Assembly (NCBI RefSeq): GCF_001270495.1
Contig: NZ_LGUR01000230.1
Location: forward strand, 286,705 to 350,704
Length of the DNA stretch: 64,000 nucleotides
From: Streptomyces viridochromogenes
GTDB lineage: Bacteria; Actinomycetota; Actinomycetes; Streptomycetales; Streptomycetaceae
Direction of reading: 5' to 3'
A model generated the notes under the pieces. That model was not told the origin of the DNA. It saw nothing but the letters and a program-made list of their open reading frames with translations, and ran no database searches. The position numbers were made by a program, and so were the translations under genes. Below, one piece after another: positions 9,181-18,125 of the stretch (position 1 is its first letter; the number at the start of each line of letters is the position of its first letter).

Positions 9181-10494
9181 ATGGTCTCCCGATCCCGAAG
9201 GAGGAACGATTCCTCTGCGAAGGCGGCAGGAGCACGCAAGCCGTTGGCCAAGCTCTGGGGTATCGCAGCCGGCGGGGCGGCCGTGGTTACCGCGGCCGGG
9301 GTGATCGTCAGCCTGGCCACGGGCAACCCTCCCGCTCCTGCTCCCCCCGCGTCAGCACCCGTCCACTCGGCACCGCAGGCGGGGGGAGAGGGCGTGCGTG
9401 AGGTGCACAGCGTCCCCGTGGGCTACCCGCACACTCAGGCCGGCGCGAAGGCGGCGGCGGCCAACTACACCACAGTGAGCGGCAGTTCTGCCTTCCTCAC
9501 GGACAAGGACGCTCGACACCGCGCCGTGTCGGTCATGGCGGCCAAGGGCACCGCCAGCACGGCGACGAAGAAGGCTGACCACGCTGCCCGTGAAGCGGTC
9601 AGCGCACTCCGGGGCGACAACGCCAAGGTCTCGACGAAGAAGGCCATCGCCCGTACCGGCGTCCTGTCGGCTCACATCCTGGGCTTCGACGCTCATGGGG
9701 CGATGGTCCGGCTGTGGACGACGACGGTTCGCGGTAGCGCGGCCGGGCATGCGACGCCGAAGGTGGGCTTCCAGTCGGTGACGGTCACGCTCACCTGGGA
9801 GTCCAACGACTGGAAGCTGAAGGCCAGTTCGAGCACGAGCGGGCTGGTCGCGCCGATCGACGCGCGGCAGGCGTCCAACGTCACGAGCGACTTCTCCGAC
9901 TATGTACCGGCCGCTGCAGAAGACCCCGCCCTGAGCGGTTGGGCTGGTCAGGACGGATTCCCTGCACCGTATGCGCGCAGCGAGCGCGGCGCCCGTGCCG
10001 CCGCTGTCAGCGCCACCATGCTCTACGGCGACCCGAGGTTCTTCACCGATGAGGACTGGCGGCACCGGATGCTGACGGCCACCGCAGCGCCGGGCGTGCT
10101 GCCCTCGGTCACGTCAGACGCGGACTCGACGGCCCGCCTGGTCATGGAGAACCGGGGGGTCGGGGCCGGCGGCAAGACGGCCGACGGGAGCGAACTGATC
10201 ACGCGGACGGCGGCGCTCGCCACCCGCTCGATCTCGTTCTCCGACCAGGCCGCGAGCATCGAGGTGTGGACCGCGTCTGTGGGCGGGGTCGCCGGAAAGG
10301 ACGAGACACAGCGCCCGCAGGTCGCCTTCCTCCGGATGACCGTGGACCTGGTCTGGGAGGACGGCACCTGGAAGACGACGGCCGTTACGCCGTCCGAACC
10401 GCTCGTGCCGTCGCCGCCGGCCATGCAGGAGGCGGACCCGGCCGACAGCTTCGCGGACGTGGGGGGTGCCAGCAATGCGCCTGCGACTGCGTGA
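9181..10494 (+). CDS. VirB8/TcpC-like transfer protein with duplicated domain
   Basis: This 437-residue protein has a basic cytoplasmic N-terminus, one membrane helix (~24-47) and an external part made of two related halves: VGYPHTQAGAKAAAANYTTV...FLTDKDARHRAV and FPAPYARSERGARAAAVSATM...FFTDEDWRHRML. Each half continues with a beta-rich region ending in a WxxxxWK-type strand. This duplicated NTF2-like arrangement is that of TcpC/VirB8 proteins, which link the inner-membrane complex of a type IV secretion system. It is tightly packed between the pilin-like and VirB6-like genes. Confidence 0.7.
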   Translation: MVSRSRRRNDSSAKAAGARKPLAKLWGIAAGGAAVVTAAGVIVSLATGNPPAPAPPASAPVHSAPQAGGEGVREVHSVPVGYPHTQAGAKAAAANYTTVSGSSAFLTDKDARHRAVSVMAAKGTASTATKKADHAAREAVSALRGDNAKVSTKKAIARTGVLSAHILGFDAHGAMVRLWTTTVRGSAAGHATPKVGFQSVTVTLTWESNDWKLKASSSTSGLVAPIDARQASNVTSDFSDYVPAAAEDPALSGWAGQDGFPAPYARSERGARAAAVSATMLYGDPRFFTDEDWRHRMLTATAAPGVLPSVTSDADSTARLVMENRGVGAGGKTADGSELITRTAALATRSISFSDQAASIEVWTASVGGVAGKDETQRPQVAFLRMTVDLVWEDGTWKTTAVTPSEPLVPSPPAMQEADPADSFADVGGASNAPATA

Positions 10495-12112
10495 CGATGC
10501 CCCTGGGCTGCTGAGCGTCGAACGGGGTACCCCGAGCCGCTGGCGGAGCCGCGTTCAGACGGTGGCCATGGTCAACGTGATCATCGGGTTTCTGCTCGTG
10601 CCCTCTGCGGTTGCCAATCCGTTCTGCTACATCCCGATGGTGTGCGAGGCGAAGGCGGCGATCGACTTCGTATCGGATCCGCTGGGCTTCCTTCTCCAGA
10701 AGCTCACCGAGGCCAACATCTGGTTCCTGCGCAAGATGCTGGAGCTGATCCAGAACACGACGAAGATCGATCTCACCTCGCCTGGCTTCCTGAAGCAGTA
10801 CGCGATCATTTTCGCGGCCTCCAGCCTGCTCACTGTGGCCCTGTGGTTGATCGCCGTGGCCAAGAGGGCGGTCCGCGGGGTCGCCCTGACCACCGCGGTC
10901 TCCGAGGCGATCGGCTTCTTGCTCCTCCAGTTCGTGGTCAACGCGATGACTCCGGGCGCAATCGCCTTGCTGATGAGAGCCATTGACGAGGTCACAGCCG
11001 TTTTCGAGCCCTACGCGACCGCGAACTTCAAGCCGTTCCTGGAGAACATCCTCAAGACGATGGCAGCAAACCCCACCGCGGGCGTGGGTCAGCTGTTGGT
11101 CGTCAACCTCATCATGATGTTCGGCGCTCTGCTGATGTGGATCGAGCTGCTGATCCGCAGCGCGGCCATCTACGTGGCCGTCGCTCTCGGCCCCATCGTG
11201 AACGCCGGGCTCGTCGACCGCGATCTGTGGAACAAGAGCAAGAAGTGGTTCGCCGCCATCTTCGCAATCGGCCTGAGCAAGCCTGTGCTCTTCGCCCTCC
11301 TCGGCCTCGGCGGCGCACTCCTCAGCGACACCTCGGGCAGCATGTCCGACGAGGTCTCCAAGACGCTGGTCGGTGCGCTGATCCTCCTGCTCGCCGTCTT
11401 CGCGAGCGCCACGCTCTACAAGTGGACGCCCGCCTTCGGCGACGAAATGGCCCAGCTCCACCACGACCGGAAGACCGCCCAGTCATCGGGCCCGGCCGCC
11501 GCGATCGACGGTCCCGGCCAGCACGCGAACAGGGCGATCGGGGCGCGTGTGCAGGACTCCTTGGTCGGTGGCAGCTCGAAGACGGCAGGCAGCAAGGCGG
11601 CAGGCGCCAAGATGGGCGGCGGAACGGCCGTAGCCGGGCCGGTCGCCGCCGGGGCAACCGTGGCCAAGGCCGGGGTCGACATGGCGAAGAACAAGGCCAC
11701 GAGTTCCCCCGGCATGCAGGGCACCGACGCCGCCAACGGCAGCACCCCCGAACACCCCGAAGGCCAGCAGGGCGGCGACGACCACGCCGGTACCCCCGGT
11801 GCACCGGCCGCAGCTCGCCCAGGGGGAGCGACCTCCGACCCGGTCGTCAGCTCTCCTTCAGACTGGTCCTCGGCCGGCAGCCACGCAGCGTCCGGACGTC
11901 CACCGGGAACCAGCGGAGCCCCGAGTACGGCACAGCCGCACTCGCCGCCGGCTCCCGATCCGGCGGTCTCCTCCCCGACGCCGCCACCCGCCTCCCCCTC
12001 CGCTGCATCAGGAACCACCTCGGGCTCCGGGCCTTCGGTCACGCCCCCGCCGCCGTCGCGTCCGTCGGGCGGCCAGGCACCCGGACGTCCGAACCCCAGC
12101 AAGGATCAGTGA
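10475..12112 (+). CDS. VirB6/TrbL-like polytopic transfer channel protein
   Basis: The product is ~545 residues; ATG 10475 is preferred (a GTG 9 bases earlier is possible) and overlaps the end of the previous gene. Residues 1-~340 contain about seven hydrophobic helices, e.g. VNVIIGFLLVPSAVANPF, YAIIFAASSLLTVALWLIAV, AAIYVAVALGPIVNAGLVD and VLFALLGLGGALL. This is the profile of VirB6/TrbL-type channel proteins. The C-terminal ~200 residues are Pro/Ala/Ser/Gly-rich and disordered, probably cytoplasmic. Its place next to SCO6880-type and VirB4-type genes supports the assignment. Confidence 0.75.
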   Translation: MRLRLRDDAPGLLSVERGTPSRWRSRVQTVAMVNVIIGFLLVPSAVANPFCYIPMVCEAKAAIDFVSDPLGFLLQKLTEANIWFLRKMLELIQNTTKIDLTSPGFLKQYAIIFAASSLLTVALWLIAVAKRAVRGVALTTAVSEAIGFLLLQFVVNAMTPGAIALLMRAIDEVTAVFEPYATANFKPFLENILKTMAANPTAGVGQLLVVNLIMMFGALLMWIELLIRSAAIYVAVALGPIVNAGLVDRDLWNKSKKWFAAIFAIGLSKPVLFALLGLGGALLSDTSGSMSDEVSKTLVGALILLLAVFASATLYKWTPAFGDEMAQLHHDRKTAQSSGPAAAIDGPGQHANRAIGARVQDSLVGGSSKTAGSKAAGAKMGGGTAVAGPVAAGATVAKAGVDMAKNKATSSPGMQGTDAANGSTPEHPEGQQGGDDHAGTPGAPAAARPGGATSDPVVSSPSDWSSAGSHAASGRPPGTSGAPSTAQPHSPPAPDPAVSSPTPPPASPSAASGTTSGSGPSVTPPPPSRPSGGQAPGRPNPSKDQ

Positions 12113-12115
12113 CCC

Positions 12116-13642
12116 ATGTCGACTCGTACGTATCAGTTCGGAAAGCACCGCCCCACGGGGCTGGTGGGCCGCCGCGACCTCGGCGAACAGGTCGTTCTCG
12201 GTGGCGGTGCGGTCACCGGCATCCTGTTCGGCTACCTCTTCAACGGAGCGACGGCCATCGCCGCGACCTTCCTCGTCCTGCCGATCCTGCTCGCCCTGGT
12301 CATCGTGTACGCCCCGTACCGGCCGAAGGGCACGTCCCAGCGGCGCACGCTCTACCGCTGGTGGCGGATCAATCACTACCACCGCAAGGCGCTCCGCCGT
12401 ACCGGCGGCGTGTGGGTGTCCCCGGCCTTTGAGGCCGGCGTGGGCCGCGACGGCACCCCGCCGGATGCCGCCCTCGCGGAGCCGGAGGGCATCACGGGCA
12501 TGACGTGGGTGCCGGTCACGGTGCGCGGGCAGAAGGCCGTCGTGGTCCTCCAGCCGGAGGCCGGGTGCGTCACGGCCACCCTGGAGATCGCCTCCCCCGG
12601 CCTCGGTGGCAAGGAAGTCGGTGAACAGGTCGTCGCCCTGGAGCGCTGGGGCGAACTCCTCGACGCCTTCGGCAACGTCGAGGAACACCCGGTGAAGAGG
12701 GTTCAGGTCCTCGCCCGGCAGATGAAGTCCGACCCCTACGCGCACCAGCGGTTCATCGCTCAGCGCGACGAGTCGGCGGCGACGGCCGACGCGCCGCAGT
12801 GGCTGAAGGACTCGTACGACGTCCTGGCCAACGCCGTATCCACCTCGGCGGAGGAACACCGCTACTACATCACCATCCACGCCAAGTTCACCCGCGACCT
12901 GGCGGCCGAAGGCGCGGCCCGAGGCACCGGTGACGAAGGGGTCGCTGCCGCCATGGCCGCATACCTGGAAGAGCTGTGGTCCCGCGCGGAGGACGCCGAC
13001 CTCTCCGTGATCGCACCCCTGGACGAGGGCCGGATGACCGCGTTCATCCGCAATTCCTACGACCCGGACCACGCCATCTGGGACACCGAACTCCCGCGAG
13101 CGCACGCCTTCCCGCGCAACGTCGACGTTCGCAACGGCGCTCACGTCGCCACCCGGGCCGCAGGCTCGACCGACAGATGGTTCCACGCCACGGCCGCCGT
13201 CGTCGGGTGGCCCGCCACGCCCGTGGGCCCCGACTTCCTGTCGCCCCTGCTGATCGGAATGCCCGACGTGATCCGCACCATCTCGATCACGCAGCAGCTT
13301 GAGCCGAACGACAAGGCCGTGGAACGGATGCTCGCGGAGGACACGAACAACCAGGCGGAGATGGACCGCGACCGTAAGCGCGGCAAGAACATCGACCCGC
13401 GCGACCGGATCGCGGCGGACGCCACCGGATCACGGGGCATGGCCCTGGCCTCCTCCGGCGCGGCCGGCTCCGCCGTCGTCGGCTACATCACCATCTCCTC
13501 CCGCAGCGTCGAGGAACTGGAGCGCACGAAGCGCACGACCGCTTCCCGTGCCCGCAACGCCCACCTCCGGATCGAATGGCTCGACCTCGAACACGCAAGG
13601 GCCTTCGCCACGACCCTCCCCCTCGCCGGAGGCATCAAGTGA
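12116..13642 (+). CDS. SCO6880-family membrane protein (transfer locus, upstream of VirB4)
   Basis: This 508-residue protein starts MSTRTYQFGKHRPTGLVGRR. Two membrane helices lie at about 30-70, followed by YRPKGTSQRRTLYRWWRINHYHRK and a large soluble domain. This matches the SCO6880 family of actinobacterial transfer proteins, which resembles the N-terminal half of VirB4 (the PrgI/VirB3-VirB4 arrangement). Its stop overlaps the GTG of the ATPase gene (GTGA), so the two products are probably made in equal amounts and act as one complex. Confidence 0.82.
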   Translation: MSTRTYQFGKHRPTGLVGRRDLGEQVVLGGGAVTGILFGYLFNGATAIAATFLVLPILLALVIVYAPYRPKGTSQRRTLYRWWRINHYHRKALRRTGGVWVSPAFEAGVGRDGTPPDAALAEPEGITGMTWVPVTVRGQKAVVVLQPEAGCVTATLEIASPGLGGKEVGEQVVALERWGELLDAFGNVEEHPVKRVQVLARQMKSDPYAHQRFIAQRDESAATADAPQWLKDSYDVLANAVSTSAEEHRYYITIHAKFTRDLAAEGAARGTGDEGVAAAMAAYLEELWSRAEDADLSVIAPLDEGRMTAFIRNSYDPDHAIWDTELPRAHAFPRNVDVRNGAHVATRAAGSTDRWFHATAAVVGWPATPVGPDFLSPLLIGMPDVIRTISITQQLEPNDKAVERMLAEDTNNQAEMDRDRKRGKNIDPRDRIAADATGSRGMALASSGAAGSAVVGYITISSRSVEELERTKRTTASRARNAHLRIEWLDLEHARAFATTLPLAGGIK

Positions 13643-15075
13643 CTGACCTGCTCGACCTCGCCCCGCTGTCCCCCATGTATGAGACGGTGCGCCGCCCGCT
13701 CTACACAGAGACGACCACCAGCCAGGCCCTGTACCTTCCGATCGCGCCGCCGACCCTCGGCACTGCGGGCGCGATCATCGGCCGGGAGCTGTACTCGGGG
13801 AAGGCGTTCATCTACTGCCCCTTCTCGGCGTTCGGTGATGGCCTGCCCGGCGGGAACATGATCGTGATGGGCGACACCGGCCGGGGAAAGTCGGCGCTCA
13901 CCAAGACCTACACCGCACGGCAGATCCGCCTCGGCCGTCAGGTGGTCGTGCTCGACACCAAGGAGCAGAAGGAGCGGGAAGAGGGCGAGTGGGCCGCGCT
14001 CGGTCGCTCGTTGACCGGGAAGGCCCCGGTGAAGTTCGCCCCGGGGGGCGGGCGCGGCGCCTCCTGCATCAACCCGATGGACCCCGCCATCGCGGGCAAG
14101 CGGCAGATCGAGCTGGTTCGGACGATCGTAGAACTCGGCCTCGGCAAGGCCCTGGACGAGTTCGCCGGCTCCGCACTGCGCATCGCGATCCGCCGCGCCC
14201 ACCAGCGGGCGGGTGCCCTTGGCCGTACGCCGGTCCTGGCGGACGTCGCCGCCGCGCTCCGGTCTCCGGAGGAGTCCGACGCCACGGCCAAGCAACGGAC
14301 ACGGGACGAACTCCTCGGTGACGGCCTCGAAGCGTCCTACGTGCTGGACCGGCTCTGCGGCAGTGAGCAGGACGCGACCGGCGACCTCACCGGCATGCTC
14401 GACGGGCCGACCAGCCTCGGCGTGGATCTCGACGCCGACATGATCGTCTTCGACCTGACGAAGGTCCCGTCCGGAGGCGTCGCCATGACCATCCTGGTCG
14501 CCGTCATCAGCGTGTTCCTCGAAGAGGTCTGGCTGCGTCCGCTGTGCGAGTGCGGGACGGAACCGGGACAGCACGATCGGGTCGTGGTCGACGCGAACTC
14601 CGGAGCTTGGGAACTGGGTCCGAACCCGGAATCGGGCTGCCGCCGCTATACCCAGCGCAAGCGCATCCTCGTCTGCGAGGAGGCGTGGCACATCCTCGGA
14701 ACTCCCCAACTCGCTTCGCTGTTGGAGAAGTTCCTGAAATTCGCTCGTGGCTACGGACTGTCCTGCATCTTCATCGTCCACCACCTGTCGGACATCGATG
14801 ACAGCCCGGAGACCCAAGCGGCGCTGAAGATGGCGGACACCATCGTCATCTACTCGCAGAAGAAGTCCGAGGCAGAAGTGACGGTGTCCCGGCTGGGCCT
14901 GCCGTCCTGGACGATGGAGCACATCATGCGCCTGCGCCGCGGAATCGCTCTGTGGAAGGTCGGCGAGGTCATCTATCCCGGCGTCCAGCACCTCCTGGTC
15001 GAGGCCGAGCAGCACCTGTGCTTCTCCTCCGGCTCGATGACCGACCTGACCAGCACATCTCCGGACACCGAATGA
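13639..15075 (+). CDS. VirB4-like type IV secretion ATPase
   Basis: The product is 478 residues from GTG 13639, which overlaps the previous stop by 4 bases; the in-frame upstream extension is an artefact of the neighbour. Walker A is VMGDTGRGKSALTK (K84), Walker B-type RILVCEEAWHIL at ~340-352, followed by the FARGYGLSCIFIVHHLSDI and SEAEVTVSRLGLPSW segments typical of TraC/VirB4. The protein covers only the ATPase half; the N-terminal half of classical VirB4 appears to be supplied by the SCO6880-type protein encoded just before. It powers assembly of the transfer channel at the inner membrane face. Confidence 0.9.
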   Translation: MTDLLDLAPLSPMYETVRRPLYTETTTSQALYLPIAPPTLGTAGAIIGRELYSGKAFIYCPFSAFGDGLPGGNMIVMGDTGRGKSALTKTYTARQIRLGRQVVVLDTKEQKEREEGEWAALGRSLTGKAPVKFAPGGGRGASCINPMDPAIAGKRQIELVRTIVELGLGKALDEFAGSALRIAIRRAHQRAGALGRTPVLADVAAALRSPEESDATAKQRTRDELLGDGLEASYVLDRLCGSEQDATGDLTGMLDGPTSLGVDLDADMIVFDLTKVPSGGVAMTILVAVISVFLEEVWLRPLCECGTEPGQHDRVVVDANSGAWELGPNPESGCRRYTQRKRILVCEEAWHILGTPQLASLLEKFLKFARGYGLSCIFIVHHLSDIDDSPETQAALKMADTIVIYSQKKSEAEVTVSRLGLPSWTMEHIMRLRRGIALWKVGEVIYPGVQHLLVEAEQHLCFSSGSMTDLTSTSPDTE

Positions 15076-15458
15076 GCAGGTACCGCCACCTCTCCGCCGC
15101 CGATCCCTTCCACGCAGATTCGGAGCGCGCCCCCTCCATGACCATCACCACCGACGCGACCACTCTCCCAGCCGACGAGCACGCGGTGCGGCAGGACATC
15201 GATCAGCTGCACGCCGATACTCTCGAACTCGCGCGCCGTACGAAGGCGCTGGCCACCGCGCTGGATCACGGCGACTACTCCGCCGCCGGGGGCCGCGTCC
15301 ATACGGCCGTCGCTCACATCTGGCGAGCTGCCGAAGACCTGCACAGCGCCTTCCACACGGCGCCGCCGCGCTGTGCCGGGCCGGACGCGTCCCTCTCCCG
15401 GCTCTGCGGCCGGCGGATGCGCTACCTCGCGGCCCGCGTCGCACGGAGGGCCGAGTAG
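15072..15458 (+). CDS. Small hypothetical protein in the transfer operon
   Basis: The product is 128 residues; ATG 15072 overlaps the stop of the VirB4-like gene (ATGA). The middle is helical and acidic (AVRQDIDQLHADTLELARRTKALATALDHGDYSAAG) with a coiled-coil character. The tail is basic (RLCGRRMRYLAARVARRAE). No known domain. Coupling on both sides argues for an accessory role in the transfer machine. Confidence 0.65.
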   Translation: MSRYRHLSAADPFHADSERAPSMTITTDATTLPADEHAVRQDIDQLHADTLELARRTKALATALDHGDYSAAGGRVHTAVAHIWRAAEDLHSAFHTAPPRCAGPDASLSRLCGRRMRYLAARVARRAE

Positions 15459-15721
15459 TGGACGTCATGCCTAGTGGGATCTCCCTGGCCCTGTACGTCC
15501 TGACAGCCGTGTGCGCGGTGGCCCTGGTCACGGTCTGGGTCCTGCTGAACCGGAGCCGGCGCAACGCCGGATTCGCGAGCAAGGGACAGCTCGAGCGCCA
15601 GATGTCGGCCAAGGCAGTCCTGCGGGCCACCGAAATCCGCCCCTCCCTCACCAGCGACAACGGCCACCCCACCCACGCATCAGGTGTGAGCTTCGCGAAG
15701 GACCACTCCGCCGTTCGCTGA
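15458..15721 (+). CDS. Small single-helix membrane protein, apparent N-terminal anchor of the coupling protein
   Basis: The product is 87 residues, with GTG 15458 overlapping the preceding TAG (TAGTGG). One membrane helix (~8-29, ISLALYVLTAVCAVALVTVWVLL) is followed by NRSRRNAGFASKGQLERQMSAKAVLRATEIRPSL. In full-length VirD4/TraG-like proteins of Streptomyces this helix plus basic linker normally precedes the ATPase domain in the same polypeptide. Here it is separated from the ATPase frame by a stop and a frame change, so it is either a natural split subunit or the product of a frameshift. Confidence 0.6.
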   Translation: MDVMPSGISLALYVLTAVCAVALVTVWVLLNRSRRNAGFASKGQLERQMSAKAVLRATEIRPSLTSDNGHPTHASGVSFAKDHSAVR

Positions 15722-15762
15722 CCTTCCCTCTCCTCGTCGCCCACCTCGTTCCGGAGCACGTC

Positions 15763-17211
15763 ATGCACCGCCCGCTCGATCCTCACGATTTCGGCTACTC
15801 GCTGGGCACCTCGCAACGCCCGAAGGGCGTCGAGCTGTGGTCCCGCGCCGACAAGGCATGCCGGGTCATCGGCCCCATGGGCAGCGGAAAGACCATGCGC
15901 TTCTTCGCGCCGACCATCCGCAACTGGGCCGGTCCGGTCCTGGCCACCTCGACCAAGCCCGACATGGTCGAACTGACCCTCGACGCCCGGCGACGGGACG
16001 GCCGCCCCGTCGCGGCCTTCGACCCGCAGAACATCGCTCCGAGCCTCCCGAAGTTCCGGTGGACGCCGATCAACGGCGCGTCCGAAACGGAAGTCGCGAT
16101 GATGAGGGCCAAGGCGTTCGTCGCAGGCTCGCGCACTCCCAACAGCGCGGCACAGTCCAGCGAGGGCAGCGCCTTCTACAAGGGGCAGGCTTCCAAGATC
16201 CTTGCCGCCTTCCTTCACGCCGCAGCCCTCGACGGCGCCACCCTCGACTGGGTGCTGAAGTGGGCACGCAAGCTTACCGACCCGGCGCCTCTCGGCATCC
16301 TCAACGCTCACCCCGGCGCCGGCCCCGGCTGGGCGGACATGCTCCGCACGGCCACCACGGGCGACAGCCGCACCGTCGGCAACACCGCTTCGACCCTCGA
16401 CGCGGCTCTCGAACCCTTCATGCACCAGTCGGTGATCAAGGCCCTCCAAGGAGACGCAGAGGACCCCACGGACTTCGACGCGTTCCTCGACGCTGGCGGC
16501 ACCCTCTACCTTCTCGGCAAGGACTCGGAGGTGAACAGCGTCGCACCGCTGACCACCGCGATAGCCGAAGACCTCTTGGACCTCGCCGAGGCGCACGCCC
16601 TCACCTCCTCGGCCGGGCGGCTCGACCCCGCTCTCCTCGCGGCCTTGGACGAGGCGCCGAACATCGCGCCCATCCCCTCCCTTCGCCAACGCGTCGCCGA
16701 CGGCCGGGGCCGAGGCATCACGGTCGTCTATGGCCTCCAGGCGTGGGCGTCGGCCCGTGCCCGCTTCGGCGAGGACACCGCCAAGGAGCTGGCGGCCTTC
16801 ACCAACAACGTCATCGTCCTGCCCGGGGACAAGGACCCCAACTTCCTCAAGGACATGTCCGACCTGTGCGGTCAGGTCGAGCGAGAGCGCACGACGAAGA
16901 CCACGTCCGGCGGGGACCGCGGCGGCCACTCGACCGCCACGCACATGGCGCTCGAACCAGTCCTTCGAGGAGACGAGATCAGGGGTCTGCCCGAGGGGCA
17001 CGCCCTGGTCCTCGCGGACAACCTCCCACCGATCGTCACCCGTCTCGACGGCATGTGGACCTGGGAGTCCTGGTCCGAGATCGAGGGTCACGTCCGAGAC
17101 CTGCGAGCCGCCAACAAAGCCGAGCGGACCCGGCGGGCCTCCGAGAAGAAGAACCAGGCCAAGGCCCACGCCGCCGCGTGGGCCGGCCGTGAAGGAGCGG
17201 CTGCCGCATGA
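15763..17211 (+). CDS. VirD4/TraG-like coupling protein ATPase (no membrane anchor of its own)
   Basis: The product is 482 residues from ATG 15763 (MHRPLDPHDFGYSLGTSQ). Walker A is VIGPMGSGKTMRFF with K43. The downstream ATPase core shows STKPDMVELTLDARR, FDPQNIAP, LYLLGKDSE, LLAALDEAPNIAPIP (Walker B) and GRGITVVYGLQAWASAR, all typical of VirD4/TraG coupling proteins that deliver the relaxase-DNA complex to the channel. The normal N-terminal membrane helices are missing and seem to be encoded by the 15458-15721 ORF in another frame. The basic C-terminus is translationally coupled to the next gene. Confidence 0.88.
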   Translation: MHRPLDPHDFGYSLGTSQRPKGVELWSRADKACRVIGPMGSGKTMRFFAPTIRNWAGPVLATSTKPDMVELTLDARRRDGRPVAAFDPQNIAPSLPKFRWTPINGASETEVAMMRAKAFVAGSRTPNSAAQSSEGSAFYKGQASKILAAFLHAAALDGATLDWVLKWARKLTDPAPLGILNAHPGAGPGWADMLRTATTGDSRTVGNTASTLDAALEPFMHQSVIKALQGDAEDPTDFDAFLDAGGTLYLLGKDSEVNSVAPLTTAIAEDLLDLAEAHALTSSAGRLDPALLAALDEAPNIAPIPSLRQRVADGRGRGITVVYGLQAWASARARFGEDTAKELAAFTNNVIVLPGDKDPNFLKDMSDLCGQVERERTTKTTSGGDRGGHSTATHMALEPVLRGDEIRGLPEGHALVLADNLPPIVTRLDGMWTWESWSEIEGHVRDLRAANKAERTRRASEKKNQAKAHAAAWAGREGAAAA

Positions 17212-17711
17212 ACGAGACCCTGGCCCACTTCGAGCCCTTCCCCGAGCCGCCCGCGCTGATCCTGGAGTACATCGCGGAACGGACCGCGGAAGAGTCCGTG
17301 GTCGACGGCCCCGCCCCGTGGGACCTCGGCGCCCTGTCAGCGGAGTTGATCGAACCGATGCCCGCGTGGCTCGACTCCGTGTGCCGCTGGCTGAACGGAC
17401 GGTACGCGTGGCAGCCGCAGGACGTGATCCCGCCCTGCTGGGCGAAGCACGAGGGCCTGGCATACGAGATCGCGGCCCTGGCCTTCGCCAGGGGAGACGC
17501 GTATATGGAAGCGGGCTCGTCCGTGATCTGGCACGAGCAGTACGACCGATTCCTCACTCGGATGAACAAGACGTTGGGCAAGGCGGGCGACGAATGCCGC
17601 GTCGGCAAACACGAGGAGCGTCCGGCGCGTTTCCAGCTCGCGGCCTGGCGTACTACAGCCCAGGGAGAAGCGACGGGACCTGCGGGACGAGTCGAGGAGA
17701 TGGCCGGATGA
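17208..17711 (+). CDS. DUF4913-like small protein
   Basis: The product is 167 residues, with ATG 17208 overlapping the coupling-protein stop (ATGA). The pattern PAWLDSVCRWLNGRYAW...PPCWAKHEGLAYEIAAL...SSVIWHEQYDRFLTRM resembles DUF4913, a family found with Streptomyces transfer genes. I base this on layout (paired Trp residues, an arginine-rich basic end) and am not certain. Function unknown. It is coupled to the next gene (ATGATG). Confidence 0.55.
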   Translation: MNETLAHFEPFPEPPALILEYIAERTAEESVVDGPAPWDLGALSAELIEPMPAWLDSVCRWLNGRYAWQPQDVIPPCWAKHEGLAYEIAALAFARGDAYMEAGSSVIWHEQYDRFLTRMNKTLGKAGDECRVGKHEERPARFQLAAWRTTAQGEATGPAGRVEEMAG

Positions 17712-18124
17712 TGACGGACCCCAACATGGTCTTCTCGACGGACTCTCGTCACGGACTGGTGGCGCGAAGCGGCTGGGAGCAGGAGGAGGCCCGGACCGTG
17801 CTCCGTGATCTCGGTTGGGAGTGGGCGGAGGAGCTGCACGCGCTCGTCCCGCCGGACGACGTGCCGAAGGCCGACGCCGGACTCCAGGCAGTGGAGAAAC
17901 TGCACCGGCACGGGCACCGGACCGGGTACGCCGTGGGTCCGTACGGCACCATGCGGTTGACCCTGGCTCGCGCGGAACAGGTGTTCACGAAGGTCGCCTC
18001 TCGGGAATCTGCTGCGACCGAGCCGGGCCGAGCACAGACAGAACCGCGGTCTGCCCACCGTGACGCGGCGGTCATAGACGGGGCTGAGACCGTGACGATT
18101 AGCTCCGAGCCTCCGGCGATCTAG
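17708..18124 (+). CDS. Hypothetical protein, last gene of the transfer operon
   Basis: This 138-residue protein has a compact N-terminal ~95 residues (GLVARSGWEQEEARTVLRDLGWEWAEELHALVPPD ... GHRTGYAVGPYGTMRLTLARAEQVF) and a disordered tail. Similar small proteins accompany transfer genes in other actinobacterial elements, but I recognise no named domain. ATG 17708 overlaps the previous TGA. Confidence 0.6.
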   Translation: MMTDPNMVFSTDSRHGLVARSGWEQEEARTVLRDLGWEWAEELHALVPPDDVPKADAGLQAVEKLHRHGHRTGYAVGPYGTMRLTLARAEQVFTKVASRESAATEPGRAQTEPRSAHRDAAVIDGAETVTISSEPPAI

Positions 18125-18125
18125 C

